Shown: positions 18,018-26,982, numbered from the stretch's first letter. The stretch: 64,000 nucleotides of DNA from Rhizobium sp. ZPR4 (GCF_040215725.1 NZ_CP157968.1:496001-560000), one strand, 5' to 3'. Program-made: numbers and translations. Notes: generated from the letters alone by a model not told the origin.

Positions 18018-19112
18018 CTAGGCGGCCTCGGCCAGCTCAACCCGATTTCTTCCGCTCGCCTTCGCCCGATAGAGCGCCTTATCGGCGGCCTCGAGCACAT
18101 GCTTGAAATCCGTGGTCGGCTCAAGGGAGCAGGCGATGCCGATGCTGACAGTGACGTGAACGGCTTCCTGCTCGAACATCAGGGTCGTGCCCTCGATATC
18201 CCTGCGAATTTTCTCCGCGACGGCAGCTGCGGCCCTCGTATCCGTGTTCGGCAGCAGCACCACGATCTCCTCGCCGCCATAACGGGCGGCGATATCGGTC
18301 TTGCGCACGGTTTGCCGGATCACATCAGCCACTCGTGCCAGGACGGTGTCGCCGAAGGAATGCCCCCAGCTATCGTTGATCTTCTTGAAGTGATCGATAT
18401 CGAGCATGATGATCGAGAAAGGAATGCGGCGCATGCCCGCTTCCTTGCTGCATCGATCGCCTTCGCGCTGCAATACGCGGCGGTTGGGCAGTCTTGTCAG
18501 CGGGTCGAGGCTCGCTTCATTCTCCAGCGCGCGTTGGATACCGATGCGATATTGCTCCCGCTGCAGCAGATCCGATAGCAGCATGACACCGAGTATATTG
18601 ACGGTCGTCACCGGAAGTGTCGCCGAGAGGAGAAGAGCGCGCGCAACCGCCCATGGCAGAAAGAAGAGAACCACGAGGGATGAGCAGGTCGCCAGACCGA
18701 ACAGGGCCGATCGTCTCCAGCCCGTGCCGGTCCATTGCCGCGGCAGGAGGCTGAGCACATAGCCCGCGATCGCAACGATCACGATACCGGCAACGCCGCC
18801 CACCGCACCCATACCGCCGACCAGAAACCGAAACAGAGCCATCATCGCTGCAGCGACAATGGTTCCCAGAAGGCCACCATAGATCGGCGCAAGGACAAGG
18901 AGGATCGAGCGGCCATCCTGAATAACGCCCGGCATCCATTGTATCGGATCGCCCATGGACAGGATGCCGACCAGCCCGAACAGCAACCCGATGGCCACGG
19001 ATTTCAGAGCGCCGCGTTCGACGATCCGGATGACCCAGGAATAAGCATAGACGATGATCGCCACCTGGCCGAGGACGCGTATCAGCGAAACCAAATGTGT
19101 TTCAATTTCCAT
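18018..19112 (-). CDS. Membrane diguanylate cyclase (5TM-LYT-like sensor + GGDEF)
   Basis: A 364-residue protein using the start at 19112 (MEIETHLV); a longer frame to 19241 has no ribosome site or homology. The N-terminal half has five to six membrane helices with LVLAPIYGGLLGTIVAAAMMALFR and a Gly-rich segment, resembling the 5TM-5TMR_LYT sensor domain. The C-terminal half is a GGDEF domain: DPLTRLPNRR, IIMLDIDHFKKINDSWGHSFGD, and GGEEI at the active site (GGEEF-type, predicted active). RxxD at the I-site is not apparent. Predicted to make cyclic-di-GMP in response to a membrane or cell-wall signal. It is monocistronic. Confidence 0.88.
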   Translation of the reverse strand: MEIETHLVSLIRVLGQVAIIVYAYSWVIRIVERGALKSVAIGLLFGLVGILSMGDPIQWMPGVIQDGRSILLVLAPIYGGLLGTIVAAAMMALFRFLVGGMGAVGGVAGIVIVAIAGYVLSLLPRQWTGTGWRRSALFGLATCSSLVVLFFLPWAVARALLLSATLPVTTVNILGVMLLSDLLQREQYRIGIQRALENEASLDPLTRLPNRRVLQREGDRCSKEAGMRRIPFSIIMLDIDHFKKINDSWGHSFGDTVLARVADVIRQTVRKTDIAARYGGEEIVVLLPNTDTRAAAAVAEKIRRDIEGTTLMFEQEAVHVTVSIGIACSLEPTTDFKHVLEAADKALYRAKASGRNRVELAEAA

Positions 19113-19624
19113 TGCTGTTCCCAGTCCTCGCAACGAACCGCAACGAATGACCTGTACCGGCATAGTCGAAGTCGGTGTGGGATACCATGCGATCTCCACA
19201 AAATGGTTTACCAAGCCTCTCACTGATCGGCAGTGTGACAATAATGTTCGGGCGGGAACTGGAAGTGAGGGTCATCGTCGCAATCGAATTTCTGAAGCAA
19301 TATATCTCAATATCGCTGCGTCCGGGATCTGTAGTTCAGGCCAGATGCAGTCATGCGTCCTTTAGAGATCTTAGACCATCGGGGGAAACGAACTATGAAA
19401 GCCGACGGATCGAGACGTCGACGGCACCGGGCAGAAGGCGAGTTATCAAAGCTGCTCATGATCGCCTTTCTGCCGAGCACAACCCACGGATCCGAATGAT
19501 CAGCCCTATCTGGCGCCCTGCGCCGAACGATCAAGAGCTCTCCGCCAATTTGGCGTTCGCCGAGACGCGTCGACCGCGCGTCCTTGACTAGTACCGGCTT
19601 CCGCAAACCTCGGCACGGCACGAA
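19113..19624. other. Intergenic stretch without a supported gene
   Basis: About 510 bp between the divergent GGDEF gene and the copper-associated cluster. A 34-codon frame at about 19395 (RBS-like GGGGGAAAC, Arg-rich start) is the only small candidate; it has no recognisable features, so I do not call it. Confidence 0.4.
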
Positions 19625-19656
19625 TTGACGCATTGCGCTTGCAATGGGCCTATCCT
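19625..19656 (+). promoter_or_regulatory. Candidate promoter with inverted repeat before the copper module
   Basis: TTGACG (19625-19630) is followed by an inverted repeat CATTGC-GCTT-GCAATG (19631-19646) and a CCTATCC stretch that could serve as the -10 region. The repeat sits in the promoter spacer, where a metal-responsive repressor or MerR-type activator would bind. No specific regulator gene is adjacent. Confidence 0.3.
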
Positions 19657-19698
19657 ATGACTGCAACCTCATCCGCGAATGCGGTGGTGGGGACAAGA

Positions 19699-20103
19699 AT
19701 GCGGAAGACCATTTCGCGTACAGGACAGTGGAGCGCGCGCATTCTTTGCGCCGTTGCGTTGTTGCTTGTCGGCTTCGCCCATCAGCCTGTCGTCGCAACA
19801 GCGGATGAGATATCCCCGATCGAGCTTGCCCAATACAGGCTTCCGGATGGATCTCTGCCGATCCTCTGCATTACCTACAAGGATGCCGACGGCAAGGTGC
19901 ACGGAAAAGCCTATGCGCCCGGATGCGAGGCATGCCGGATCGCGTCTGCCGCGGTTGTGCCCACGCCTCCGACCGAAATTTGCGAGCGCCTTGCCTCCGT
20001 GCGCGGAGAGACCGTCGTCGCAAGATCGGAGGCTTTCCACCGCCAGCTTTATCCGCCGAACACAGGCCCGAGAGCGCCACCCCTCCTCGACATCGTTGGC
20101 TGA
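19699..20103 (+). CDS. Small exported protein, DUF2946-like
   Basis: A 134-residue protein with an N-terminal signal or anchor (about 13-36, ARILCAVALLLVGFAHQPVV). A short domain follows with LPILCITYKDADGKVHGKAYAPGCEACRIAS. The ICT...C..C pattern resembles DUF2946 proteins that accompany copper and TonB-type metal genes; the match is by eye. The start at 19699 is chosen for GGGGACAAGA before it; an upstream ATG (19657) falls inside the likely promoter. The two Cys of CEAC could bind metal. It precedes the PepSY, PCuAC, SCO and CopC genes on the same strand. Confidence 0.6.
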   Translation: MRKTISRTGQWSARILCAVALLLVGFAHQPVVATADEISPIELAQYRLPDGSLPILCITYKDADGKVHGKAYAPGCEACRIASAAVVPTPPTEICERLASVRGETVVARSEAFHRQLYPPNTGPRAPPLLDIVG

Positions 20104-20326
20104 ACCGGCGTTCCGGCCCTGCCGTGACGCTCGCCGTCAACGCTGCCGCATCGCGACCCTTAGGTCGTAAAATCTGAGGATTGGTGTTCCTGACTGTACT
20201 TTGCCGAACGAGGCGGGACCGATTGGTCCAGCTGGCCGTGTGAAGCAAGCTCACCTCAAATGGCGAACCATCGCCCGCCCCCTCCTCAGATCGATCGTGG
20301 CAGCCTGCCGATCTTCGGAGGATTTC

Positions 20327-21700
20327 ATGTCTGCCTTTACCGCTGCAGAGCCTGCAGTTGCAGCAACCCATAATATCTCGCTCTATCGCGCGATCTGGCG
20401 CTGGCACTTCTTCGCCGGTCTGCTCGTCATTCCTTTCATGCTCAATCTGGCGATCACCGGCTCGCTGTATCTGTTCAAGGATCAGATTGCCGATACTTTC
20501 TACTCGCATCGCTACCTCGTTGCCGAAACCGGCACGATGCTGCAGCCGCAGCAGATCGCCGATGCCGCACTCTCGGCCTTTCCGGGCGCCCGCGCGACCT
20601 CATATCACGAAGCGTCGGCGCCGAACCGCTCGGCCTGGATAACGCTTTCCAAAGATGGCCAATCGACCATCGTCTACGTCAACCCCTATGACGGCGGCAT
20701 TCTGGGGTCGGTCGGCTCGCAGCAGGAGTTTGCCTGGGTCGTCAAGCGCATCCACAGCCTCGAATATTTCGGGAAATGGACCAATCGCCTCATCGAGATC
20801 GTCGCGGGCTTTGCCCTCGTCCTTGTGGTGACCGGCATCTATCTGTGGTGGCCGCGCCAGCAGAGCGGTGGCGTGCTCACGGTTCGCGGCAATCCATCGC
20901 GGCGCGTTTTCTGGCGCGACCTGCATGCCGTGACGGGCGCGCTTGCCGGCATCCTTATCTTTTTCCTGGCCTTCAGCGGCATGCCATGGTCCGGTTACTG
21001 GGGCGCCAACGTCAATGCCTGGCTGACGGCAAATAATCTCGGAACACCGGCTGCGGTCTGGGACGAGGTGCCGAAATCGACGAAGGTCACACAGGATATC
21101 GTCAGCCGCGCCGGCTGGGTGGTTGAAAACGCGCCAGTTCCACTGTCCGATATCGCCGCGGCGCAGTCGGCAAAGCCGATCGGTCTGAACAAGGCCGTCG
21201 ACATCATGCATGGGCTTGGCATGGTCGCCGGCTCCGATCTTGCAATCCCTTCGGATGAGACCGGCGTCTACACCGCAAGCCATTATTTCGGCGATCTCGG
21301 CAAGGAGCGCACCGTTCACATCGACCAATATTCCGGCAAACCGCTGGTCGACATCTCCTACGCTCAGTATCCGGCGCTCGGCAAGGCGATCGAATGGGGC
21401 ATCAATGTCCATCAGGGGCAGGAATGGGGTCTCTTCAACCAGCTTCTGATGCTCGCCGCATGCCTCGCCATCATCCTTTGCTGCGTGACGGCGGCAATCA
21501 TGTGGTGGAAGCGCCGGCCATCGGGCCGACTCGGCGTACCGCCTATGCCGCCGCAGAAGTCCGTCTATGTCGGCCTCTGGCTCATCGCCATCGTCTTCGG
21601 CGTGGCTTTCCCACTGACGGGAGCTGCCATCGTCGCGATGCTGCTCCTCGACCAGTTCGTAGTTCGTTTCGTGCCGCCGCTCCGGCGTTTCTTTTCCTGA
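20327..21700 (+). CDS. PepSY-associated membrane protein (PiuB-like)
   Basis: A 457-residue inner-membrane protein. The start at 20327 is fixed by GGAGGATTTC just upstream; the longer frame to 20201 is unlikely. An N-terminal helix (RAIWRWHFFAGLLVIPFMLNLAITGSLYLF) is followed by a PepSY-like periplasmic part. A second helix follows (about residues 155-175), then WWPRQQSGGVLTVRGNPSRRVFWRDLHAVTGALAG, and a C-terminal pair of helices. The pattern WR.HF/RDLHAVTG is diagnostic of the PepSY_TM family, linked to iron and copper handling and membrane reductase functions. Cotranscription with PCuAC and SCO suggests a role in copper or haem-copper oxidase supply. Confidence 0.88.
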   Translation: MSAFTAAEPAVAATHNISLYRAIWRWHFFAGLLVIPFMLNLAITGSLYLFKDQIADTFYSHRYLVAETGTMLQPQQIADAALSAFPGARATSYHEASAPNRSAWITLSKDGQSTIVYVNPYDGGILGSVGSQQEFAWVVKRIHSLEYFGKWTNRLIEIVAGFALVLVVTGIYLWWPRQQSGGVLTVRGNPSRRVFWRDLHAVTGALAGILIFFLAFSGMPWSGYWGANVNAWLTANNLGTPAAVWDEVPKSTKVTQDIVSRAGWVVENAPVPLSDIAAAQSAKPIGLNKAVDIMHGLGMVAGSDLAIPSDETGVYTASHYFGDLGKERTVHIDQYSGKPLVDISYAQYPALGKAIEWGINVHQGQEWGLFNQLLMLAACLAIILCCVTAAIMWWKRRPSGRLGVPPMPPQKSVYVGLWLIAIVFGVAFPLTGAAIVAMLLLDQFVVRFVPPLRRFFS

Positions 21701-21764
21701 CGAGATCGGGCGGAGCCCAAAGGCTTCGCCTGCCCGCTCCTTTTCCGGATCAAGGATATCGATC

Positions 21765-22244
21765 ATGCTGAAACAGATTTCTGCCCTTGCCGCCTTCGGG
21801 CTTGCATTCCTGTCTTCCTCCCTCGCTTCCGCCGACGATGTCAAAATCGGCAACCTCACCATTTCCGCACCCTATGTTCGCGCCATGGTGCCGGGAGCTC
21901 CCGTCGGTGGCGGTTATATGACCATCACGAATACGGGCGACACCAACGACCGGCTGGTGGCTGCGAGCTCACCGCGCGCTGCAACGGTCCAGATTCACGA
22001 GATGAAGATGGACAAGGAGGTCATGATCATGCGCGAGCTTGCCGGCGGCCTGCCGATACCGGCGGGCCAGACCGTCGAACTCAAACCCGGCGGCTATCAC
22101 GTCATGTTCATGAAGGTTGCCGAGCCCTTCCTTCAGGGCCAGACGGTGAGGGCAACGCTCCAGTTCGAAAAGGCCGGCTCAATCGACGTCGATTTCCCTG
22201 TGGGATCGATAGCGGCGAACAGGGAGACGTTCCATGTCAAATAG
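21765..22244 (+). CDS. Periplasmic copper chaperone PCu(A)C
   Basis: A 159-residue exported protein with signal peptide (MLKQISALAAFGLAFLSSSLASA). The PCuAC fold has its Cu(I)-binding pattern: HEMKMDKEVMIM in the middle and GYHVMFM about 45 residues later (H/M ligands). Family members deliver Cu(I) to the CuA centre of cytochrome c oxidase together with SCO, and the SCO gene follows with an 11-bp overlap. A hairpin-like GGCGGAGCC/GGCTTCGCC lies in the gap before it (about 21708-21729). Confidence 0.92.
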   Translation: MLKQISALAAFGLAFLSSSLASADDVKIGNLTISAPYVRAMVPGAPVGGGYMTITNTGDTNDRLVAASSPRAATVQIHEMKMDKEVMIMRELAGGLPIPAGQTVELKPGGYHVMFMKVAEPFLQGQTVRATLQFEKAGSIDVDFPVGSIAANRETFHVK

Positions 22245-22830
22245 ACGACGTTTCGTTGCAACTGCCTTCGCCCTCACGCTTGCCGCCGGTGCGGGTGTGA
22301 TCGGCTACGCGACGTTCCTCATGGTTCCTGAGGTGCAGGCCACGGGCAGCCTCGGCACAGCCTTCACGCTCACGGACGATCGCGGTGAGCCCATCACCGA
22401 AAAGGCCCTGTCGGGCCATCCGTCGCTCGTCTATTTCGGCTACACGCATTGCCCCGACGTTTGCCCGACAACGCTTTACGATATGACGGGGTGGTTCAAG
22501 ACGCTCGGACCGCAGGCCGATGGGCTGAAAGCCTATTTCTTCACCGTCGACCCGGAGCGCGACACGCCGGAGATCATGCACAGCTACACGGGCAATTTTA
22601 CCGACCGCATCACCGGGATCACGGGTGATCCCACCGAAATGCAGAAGGCCATCAAGAGCTGGCGCATCTATGCCAAGAAAGTGCCGAGCCCGGACGGCGG
22701 ATACACCATGGATCATACCGCCTCCGTGCTGCTCGTCGATGCCGGCGGCAATCTCAGAGGCACCATCGCCTATCAGGAAAACAACGATGTCGCGCTGCAG
22801 AAGATCCGAAATCTGCTGCGGCAGGATTAA
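22234..22830 (+). CDS. SCO1/SenC family copper metallochaperone
   Basis: A 198-residue membrane-anchored thioredoxin-fold protein. It has an N-terminal anchor (about 6-28), the copper-binding CPDVCP motif in YFGYTHCPDVCPTTL, and the conserved His in YTMDHTASVLLVD. All three copper ligands are therefore present, which predicts a functional Cu donor for CuA assembly. It overlaps the PCuAC gene by 11 bp, a classic pairing. Confidence 0.93.
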   Translation: MSNRRRFVATAFALTLAAGAGVIGYATFLMVPEVQATGSLGTAFTLTDDRGEPITEKALSGHPSLVYFGYTHCPDVCPTTLYDMTGWFKTLGPQADGLKAYFFTVDPERDTPEIMHSYTGNFTDRITGITGDPTEMQKAIKSWRIYAKKVPSPDGGYTMDHTASVLLVDAGGNLRGTIAYQENNDVALQKIRNLLRQD

Positions 22831-22834
22831 TTCC

Positions 22835-22852
22835 GTGGCGCGTAAGCGCCAC
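22835..22852 (+). repeat. Perfect intra-operon hairpin after sco
   Basis: GTGGCGC-GTAA-GCGCCAC is a 7-bp GC-rich stem with a GTAA tetraloop, four bases after the SCO stop. There is no U-run, so it is more likely an mRNA stabilising or processing element than a terminator; copC follows about 110 bp later. Confidence 0.5.
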
Positions 22853-22965
22853 TGGGACACGAGAATTCCGTCCGGCTTTGCCGGGAACGGATATCGGCGA
22901 TCGAGCGATCGCCATCACACGATCCGCAGACTTTCCGCGGATCGCCAACAGGATGAGGAAATCAA

Positions 22966-23334
22966 ATGCCCCCGATCAAGAAATTGTTCCCCGTTGCCAT
23001 CGCAATCAGCGTCGCTTTTGCCGGCCAGGCTATGGCGCATGCCCATCTGAAGTCGGCCGTTCCGGCCGCCGACGGCATAGTCAAGGCCGCACCATCCGAA
23101 CTCGACCTAACCTTCTCGGAGGGCCTCAATTTGAAATTCAGCGGCATCAAGGTAACCGGCCCCGACAAGACGAACGTCAAGACCGGAGAAGGCATGCTGA
23201 TGAACAGCGGCACCACGCTGATGGTGCCCGTGACCGACAAATTGTCAGCCGGCAAGTACACGGTCGAATGGCATGCGCTCTCCACGGACGGCCACAAGAC
23301 CAACGGGAGCTACAGTTTCACCATCGTGCCTTGA
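22966..23334 (+). CDS. copC: CopC-domain periplasmic copper-binding protein
   Basis: A 122-residue protein, typical CopC/YobA length. The signal peptide ends at AMA, leaving a mature N-terminal HAHLKSAVPAADG whose first His is a Cu(II) ligand. The C-terminal block WHALSTDGHKTNGSYSFTI supplies the Asp and His ligands. It probably buffers or delivers periplasmic copper. No CopD partner is adjacent; the PepSY membrane protein upstream may fill the membrane role. It is the last gene of the module and convergent with a tetR gene. Confidence 0.92.
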   Translation: MPPIKKLFPVAIAISVAFAGQAMAHAHLKSAVPAADGIVKAAPSELDLTFSEGLNLKFSGIKVTGPDKTNVKTGEGMLMNSGTTLMVPVTDKLSAGKYTVEWHALSTDGHKTNGSYSFTIVP

Positions 23335-23379
23335 CCGGTCCGAAGACCGCCGGCAACCGCGCGGGCAGCTTAGCCCTTC

Positions 23380-23408
23380 CATTTCCGGCTCACGCCGAGC
23401 CGGAAATG
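23380..23408. terminator. Bidirectional terminator-like hairpin between copC and tetR
   Basis: A perfect 12-bp stem, CATTTCCGGCTC / GAGCCGGAAATG, with a 5-nt loop overlaps the last codons of the minus-strand tetR gene and lies 46 bp after the copC stop. It has only short T-runs, so termination efficiency is uncertain, but position and symmetry fit a shared terminator. Confidence 0.6.
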
Positions 23409-24046
23409 CAGCCTTGCAGGAAGATCGCCGCACATTCCGTCGCGCGGGTTCTAATTTCCTCGTCATCAGGCGCCTGCCGCTGGCCCAGCATGACAGCCCG
23501 CTGCGGCTCCATGGTCATCATGCCCCTGAGGAAGCCGGCCGCGAGGGGGATATTGGCTATTCTAATCACTCCCTTATCGTGCTGGCTGCGCAGCCAGACC
23601 TCGAAGACCACCGTCGAGGCCTTGATCGCCCGCTCGTAGAAGGACGCCGCGATTTCTGGAAAGCGATCGACCTCGGCTACGGCCAGACGATTGATCGCGA
23701 TGGTTTCCGGGTCCAGTGCCAGACGGCCGTAAGCGATCAGGATCTGTTCCAGCCCGTGATGCAGATCCGTGTGCTTGAGCAAGCCCTGATCCACTTCGAC
23801 GTTGAAGCGCGCGATGCGGTCCGTAATCACGGCATTGAAGATCTCGCCCTTACTTTCAAACAGCCGATAGACGGTTTTGGTCGATACCCCCGCATCCTGG
23901 GCGATGTCGTTGACGCATGCCGAAGCATAGCCCGCCTCCAGAAAATGCTTGCGCGCGGACGAAAGCACGATCGCTCTGGTGTCGTCATCACAACGAACCT
24001 GCGGTCGTCCTCGTGGTCGTTTCGCGGCTTTTTGATTTAGGACCAT
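23390..24046 (-). CDS. TetR-family repressor of the emrAB-like operon
   Basis: A 218-residue TetR/AcrR regulator starting at 24046. Residues 20-70 form the HTH (HFLEAGYASACVNDIAQDAG, then VSTKTVYRLFESKGEIF). The C-terminal part resembles the TetR_C_7/AcrR-like effector domain (RAIKASTVVFEVWLRSQHDKG). The same frame stays open to 25393, but that part is antisense to emrA and spurious. It is divergent from an EmrAB pump with a perfect inverted repeat between them, so local repression is the likely role. Confidence 0.9.
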   Translation of the reverse strand: MVLNQKAAKRPRGRPQVRCDDDTRAIVLSSARKHFLEAGYASACVNDIAQDAGVSTKTVYRLFESKGEIFNAVITDRIARFNVEVDQGLLKHTDLHHGLEQILIAYGRLALDPETIAINRLAVAEVDRFPEIAASFYERAIKASTVVFEVWLRSQHDKGVIRIANIPLAAGFLRGMMTMEPQRAVMLGQRQAPDDEEIRTRATECAAIFLQGCISGSA

Positions 24047-24051
24047 AGATA

Positions 24052-24100
24052 TTTTCCAAAATCTAGTTGACTTCGATCTTATAGCTCTTATTTTGGAAAA
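24052..24100. promoter_or_regulatory. Operator/promoter of tetR and emrAB: perfect 11-bp inverted repeat
   Basis: TTTTCCAAAAT at 24052-24062 and ATTTTGGAAAA at 24090-24100 are exact inverted copies with 27 bp between them. A -35-like TTGACT (24067-24072) and -10-like TATTTT (24089-24094), 16 bp apart, lie inside, so the right arm covers the -10 of the emrA promoter. A degenerate third half, TTTCTAAAAT, follows at about 24108. Confidence 0.65.
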
Positions 24101-24169
24101 CATCAAGTTTCTAAAATGAACTTGGCCGCTACCCCTGCCCGGCAGCGACCCGTTGTCAGGAGCAAGTAC

Positions 24170-25363
24170 ATGGCTAACAATCTGCATATCGTAACGTCGG
24201 AAGGCGCTTCCAGCGAGGCGCAGGAAACTGTCGAAGCAAAGGCCAAGGAAGGGGTAACAGCCGAGCCCCGTCCGGAGGCACCGCAGGGACAGGCAGGCGG
24301 TAATGCCGCTGCTAAGCGCAGCAAAACGCCGCGCCGGTTGATGTATGGCGTGGGTGCGATCGTCATTATCGCTGCCGCAGGCTATTACGGACACGACTAT
24401 TGGCAGAACGGCCGTTTTGAGGTGTCGACCGATGACGCCTACGTCCAGGCCGACAACAGCTCGATCGCCCCGAAGATCTCGGGCTATCTGGCGGAAGTCC
24501 TGGTCAAGGACAACGAGACCGTGAAGGCCGGCCAGCCGCTCGCGCGCATCGACGACCGTGACTTCCGTGCCGCACTCGACCAGGCAAAGGCCGATGTCGC
24601 TGCGGCACAGGCAACCATACTGGCCGAGCAAGCCTCGCTCGATATCCAGCAATCGACGATCGCCGCAGCGAGGGCAACGCTGGATGTGGACAAGGCGAAC
24701 GAAACATTCGCCGAACAGAACAACAAGCGCTACGCTAGCCTCGCCTCCAACGGCTATGCGGCCGTGCAGACGGCCCAGCAGGCGGCATCGCAGATCGCCG
24801 CAGCCCAGGCTTCCATCGTCAGGGACACCGCAACCCTGGAAGGTGCCGTCAAACAGGTCGCGCTTCTGAAAGCCCAGATCGGACAAGCAACCGCCGCCCT
24901 GCAGAAAAGCCAGGCCGTCCAGCATCAGGCCGAGCTGAACCTCTCCTATGCGACCATCATGGCCCCCGTCGACGGCACCGTCGGCAACCGCACGCTGCGT
25001 ATCGGCCAATATGTTCAGGCCGGAACGCAGCTGATGTCGCTCGTGCCGACCGACCAGGCCTATGTCGTCGCCAATTACAAGGAGACGCAACTGACGAACG
25101 TCCATGCTGGCCAACCTGTCGATATCGAAGTCGACATGTTCCCCGGCAAGGTCTTCCATGGCCATGTCGACAGCCTTGCGCCGGCGAGCGGACAGGAATT
25201 CGCGCTGCTGCCGCCGGACAATGCGACGGGCAACTTCACCAAAGTCGTGCAGCGAATTCCGGTGAGGATCGCGCTTGACCCGCAGACGATGAACGGTGGC
25301 GAGCTGCGCCCCGGAATGTCCGTCGAGCCGAGCATCAACACGAAAGCAGGCGCCGCGCTGTAA
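24170..25363 (+). CDS. emrA: HlyD/EmrA-type membrane fusion protein
   Basis: A 397-residue adaptor starting at 24170, preceded by AGGAG at 8 nt; an upstream in-frame ATG at 24116 has no such site. A polar N-terminal tail (1-60) leads to one membrane helix (about 63-80). Then come DDAYVQADNSSIAPKISGYLAEVLVKDNETVKAGQPL (lipoyl half), an Ala/Gln-rich coiled coil (about 120-240) and APVDGTVGNRTLRIGQYVQAG (second half). It forms a tripartite drug efflux system with the MFS gene 23 bp downstream. Probably induced when the divergent TetR repressor binds a drug-like ligand. Confidence 0.92.
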   Translation: MANNLHIVTSEGASSEAQETVEAKAKEGVTAEPRPEAPQGQAGGNAAAKRSKTPRRLMYGVGAIVIIAAAGYYGHDYWQNGRFEVSTDDAYVQADNSSIAPKISGYLAEVLVKDNETVKAGQPLARIDDRDFRAALDQAKADVAAAQATILAEQASLDIQQSTIAAARATLDVDKANETFAEQNNKRYASLASNGYAAVQTAQQAASQIAAAQASIVRDTATLEGAVKQVALLKAQIGQATAALQKSQAVQHQAELNLSYATIMAPVDGTVGNRTLRIGQYVQAGTQLMSLVPTDQAYVVANYKETQLTNVHAGQPVDIEVDMFPGKVFHGHVDSLAPASGQEFALLPPDNATGNFTKVVQRIPVRIALDPQTMNGGELRPGMSVEPSINTKAGAAL

Positions 25364-25386
25364 AGCTGCCGGCGGGAGCCCCCACA

Positions 25387-26982
25387 ATGTCAACGATTAC
25401 AATAGATGGCCGTGCGATGCCGGCCGCTGCGGCGCAGCCGCGCGCATCGACAAGAGAGTGGATCGCAGTCTTGGCCGGCATGATCGGCGCGTTCATGGCG
25501 ATCCTGAATATCCAGATCACCAATGCCTCCCTCCTCGATATCGAAGGGGGGATCGGCACCGGGGTGGATAACGGCGCCTGGATCTCGACCTCCTATCTGA
25601 TCGGCGAGATCGTCGTCATTCCGCTCACCGCCTATCTCAGCAGCGTCTTCTCGTTTCGCCGTTACATTCTGGTGAACTCGGTGCTGTTTCCGCTGTTGTC
25701 GCTGTCCTGCGCCTTTGCCCACGATCTCGGAACAATGATCGTGCTACGCGGCCTGCAGGGGTTTGCCGGCGGCGTGTTGATCCCGATGGCCTTTACCATG
25801 GTGTTGACGAAGCTTCCGAAGCCGCAACAACCTTTAGGGCTGGCAATCTTTGCATTGTCCGTCACCTTTGCGCCGGCCATCGGCCCGACCATCGGCGGCT
25901 ACCTGACCGAGAATTACGGCTGGCAGACCATCTTCTTCATCAATGCCGGCCCGAGCGCCATCATGGTGGTGGCGCTTGCCCTGACACTGGAAAAGCAGCC
26001 CATGCAGCTGAAACTTCTGCGTGAGGGCGACTGGGCCGGCATCGTGACGATGGCGATCGGCCTCTCTGCCCTGCAAACCGTGCTTGAAGAGGGCAACAAG
26101 GACGACTGGTTCTCCTCGCCCTTCATCGTCCGGCTCAGCATCGTCGCAGCCGTGTTCCTGACGCTCTTCATCATCATCGAGCTGAAGGTTTCAAAGCCGC
26201 TGGTGAAACTGCAGCTGCTAAAACAGAGGAATTTCGGGCTTGGCGTGCTTGCCAATATTCTCGTCGGCGTCGCGCTGTTCGGGACGGTCTACATCCTGCC
26301 GCAATATCTCGGCCAGGTGCAGAAGTACAACGCCGAGCAGATCGGCAACGTCCTGGCCTGGACGGGGTTGCCGCAGCTGCTGCTGATCCCGCTGGTTCCG
26401 CTGATGATGAAGCGGGTTGATGTGCGCTGGCTTGCCTTCTTCGGCATTGCGGTCTTTTCGCTGAGCTGCTTCATGAACGTCACGCTTTCGGCTGACAATG
26501 CCGGAGATCAGTTCTTCATTCCGAACATCGTTCGCGCAATTGGCCAGGCCTTCGTCATCACGCCCGTCACCGCGATCACGACAGCAGGAATTGCTCCGGC
26601 TGACGCTGCCGCTGCCTCCGGCTTGACGAACATGCTGCGCAATCTCGGCGGCGCGGTCGGCACGGCCTCGCTTGGGACCATCCTGACCAAACGCGAGCAG
26701 TTCCACTCCAACATCATCGGCCAATCCGTAACCCTTGGCCGCGACGAGGTTCGCGAACGGATCGACCAGATGACCGGCTACTTCCTGTCGCACGGGGTCT
26801 CGGACCATCAGGCAGCCCAACAGAAGGCGGTCATCGCCCTCGGCCAGATCATCAAGAGACAGGCGCTGATCATGGGCTTCAGCGACACGTTCGCCGTCAT
26901 CGGCGTCGTGCTTGCCATCGCAGCGATCACCATGCTGTTCGCCAAGCGCCCTCAAGCCGGCGGCGGCGCAGGTGCCCACTGA
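25387..26982 (+). CDS. emrB: DHA2-family MFS multidrug exporter (EmrB-like)
   Basis: A 531-residue, 14-helix drug:H+ antiporter of the EmrB/QacA group. Early motifs are IQITNASLLDIEGGIGTGVDNGAWISTSYLIGEI, GRGLQGFAGG-like RGLQGFAGGVLIPMAF, and motif C FAPAIGPTIGGYLTENYGWQ. It works with the EmrA adaptor; the outer-membrane component must be elsewhere. It is the last gene of the operon. Confidence 0.92.
   Translation: MSTITIDGRAMPAAAAQPRASTREWIAVLAGMIGAFMAILNIQITNASLLDIEGGIGTGVDNGAWISTSYLIGEIVVIPLTAYLSSVFSFRRYILVNSVLFPLLSLSCAFAHDLGTMIVLRGLQGFAGGVLIPMAFTMVLTKLPKPQQPLGLAIFALSVTFAPAIGPTIGGYLTENYGWQTIFFINAGPSAIMVVALALTLEKQPMQLKLLREGDWAGIVTMAIGLSALQTVLEEGNKDDWFSSPFIVRLSIVAAVFLTLFIIIELKVSKPLVKLQLLKQRNFGLGVLANILVGVALFGTVYILPQYLGQVQKYNAEQIGNVLAWTGLPQLLLIPLVPLMMKRVDVRWLAFFGIAVFSLSCFMNVTLSADNAGDQFFIPNIVRAIGQAFVITPVTAITTAGIAPADAAAASGLTNMLRNLGGAVGTASLGTILTKREQFHSNIIGQSVTLGRDEVRERIDQMTGYFLSHGVSDHQAAQQKAVIALGQIIKRQALIMGFSDTFAVIGVVLAIAAITMLFAKRPQAGGGAGAH

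Noticed and set aside
19395-19499. 34-codon frame with a GGGGGAAAC leader
   Set aside because: Arg-rich start without hydrophobic or structured part; promoter not evident; likely chance.
20600-21862. 420-codon minus-strand frame opposite the PepSY gene
   Set aside because: Antisense to a clear membrane-protein gene; no signal, domain or ribosome site.
24047-25393. N-terminal extension of the TetR frame to 667 codons
   Set aside because: The extension is antisense to emrA and the TetR HTH starts normally after the ATG at 24046.
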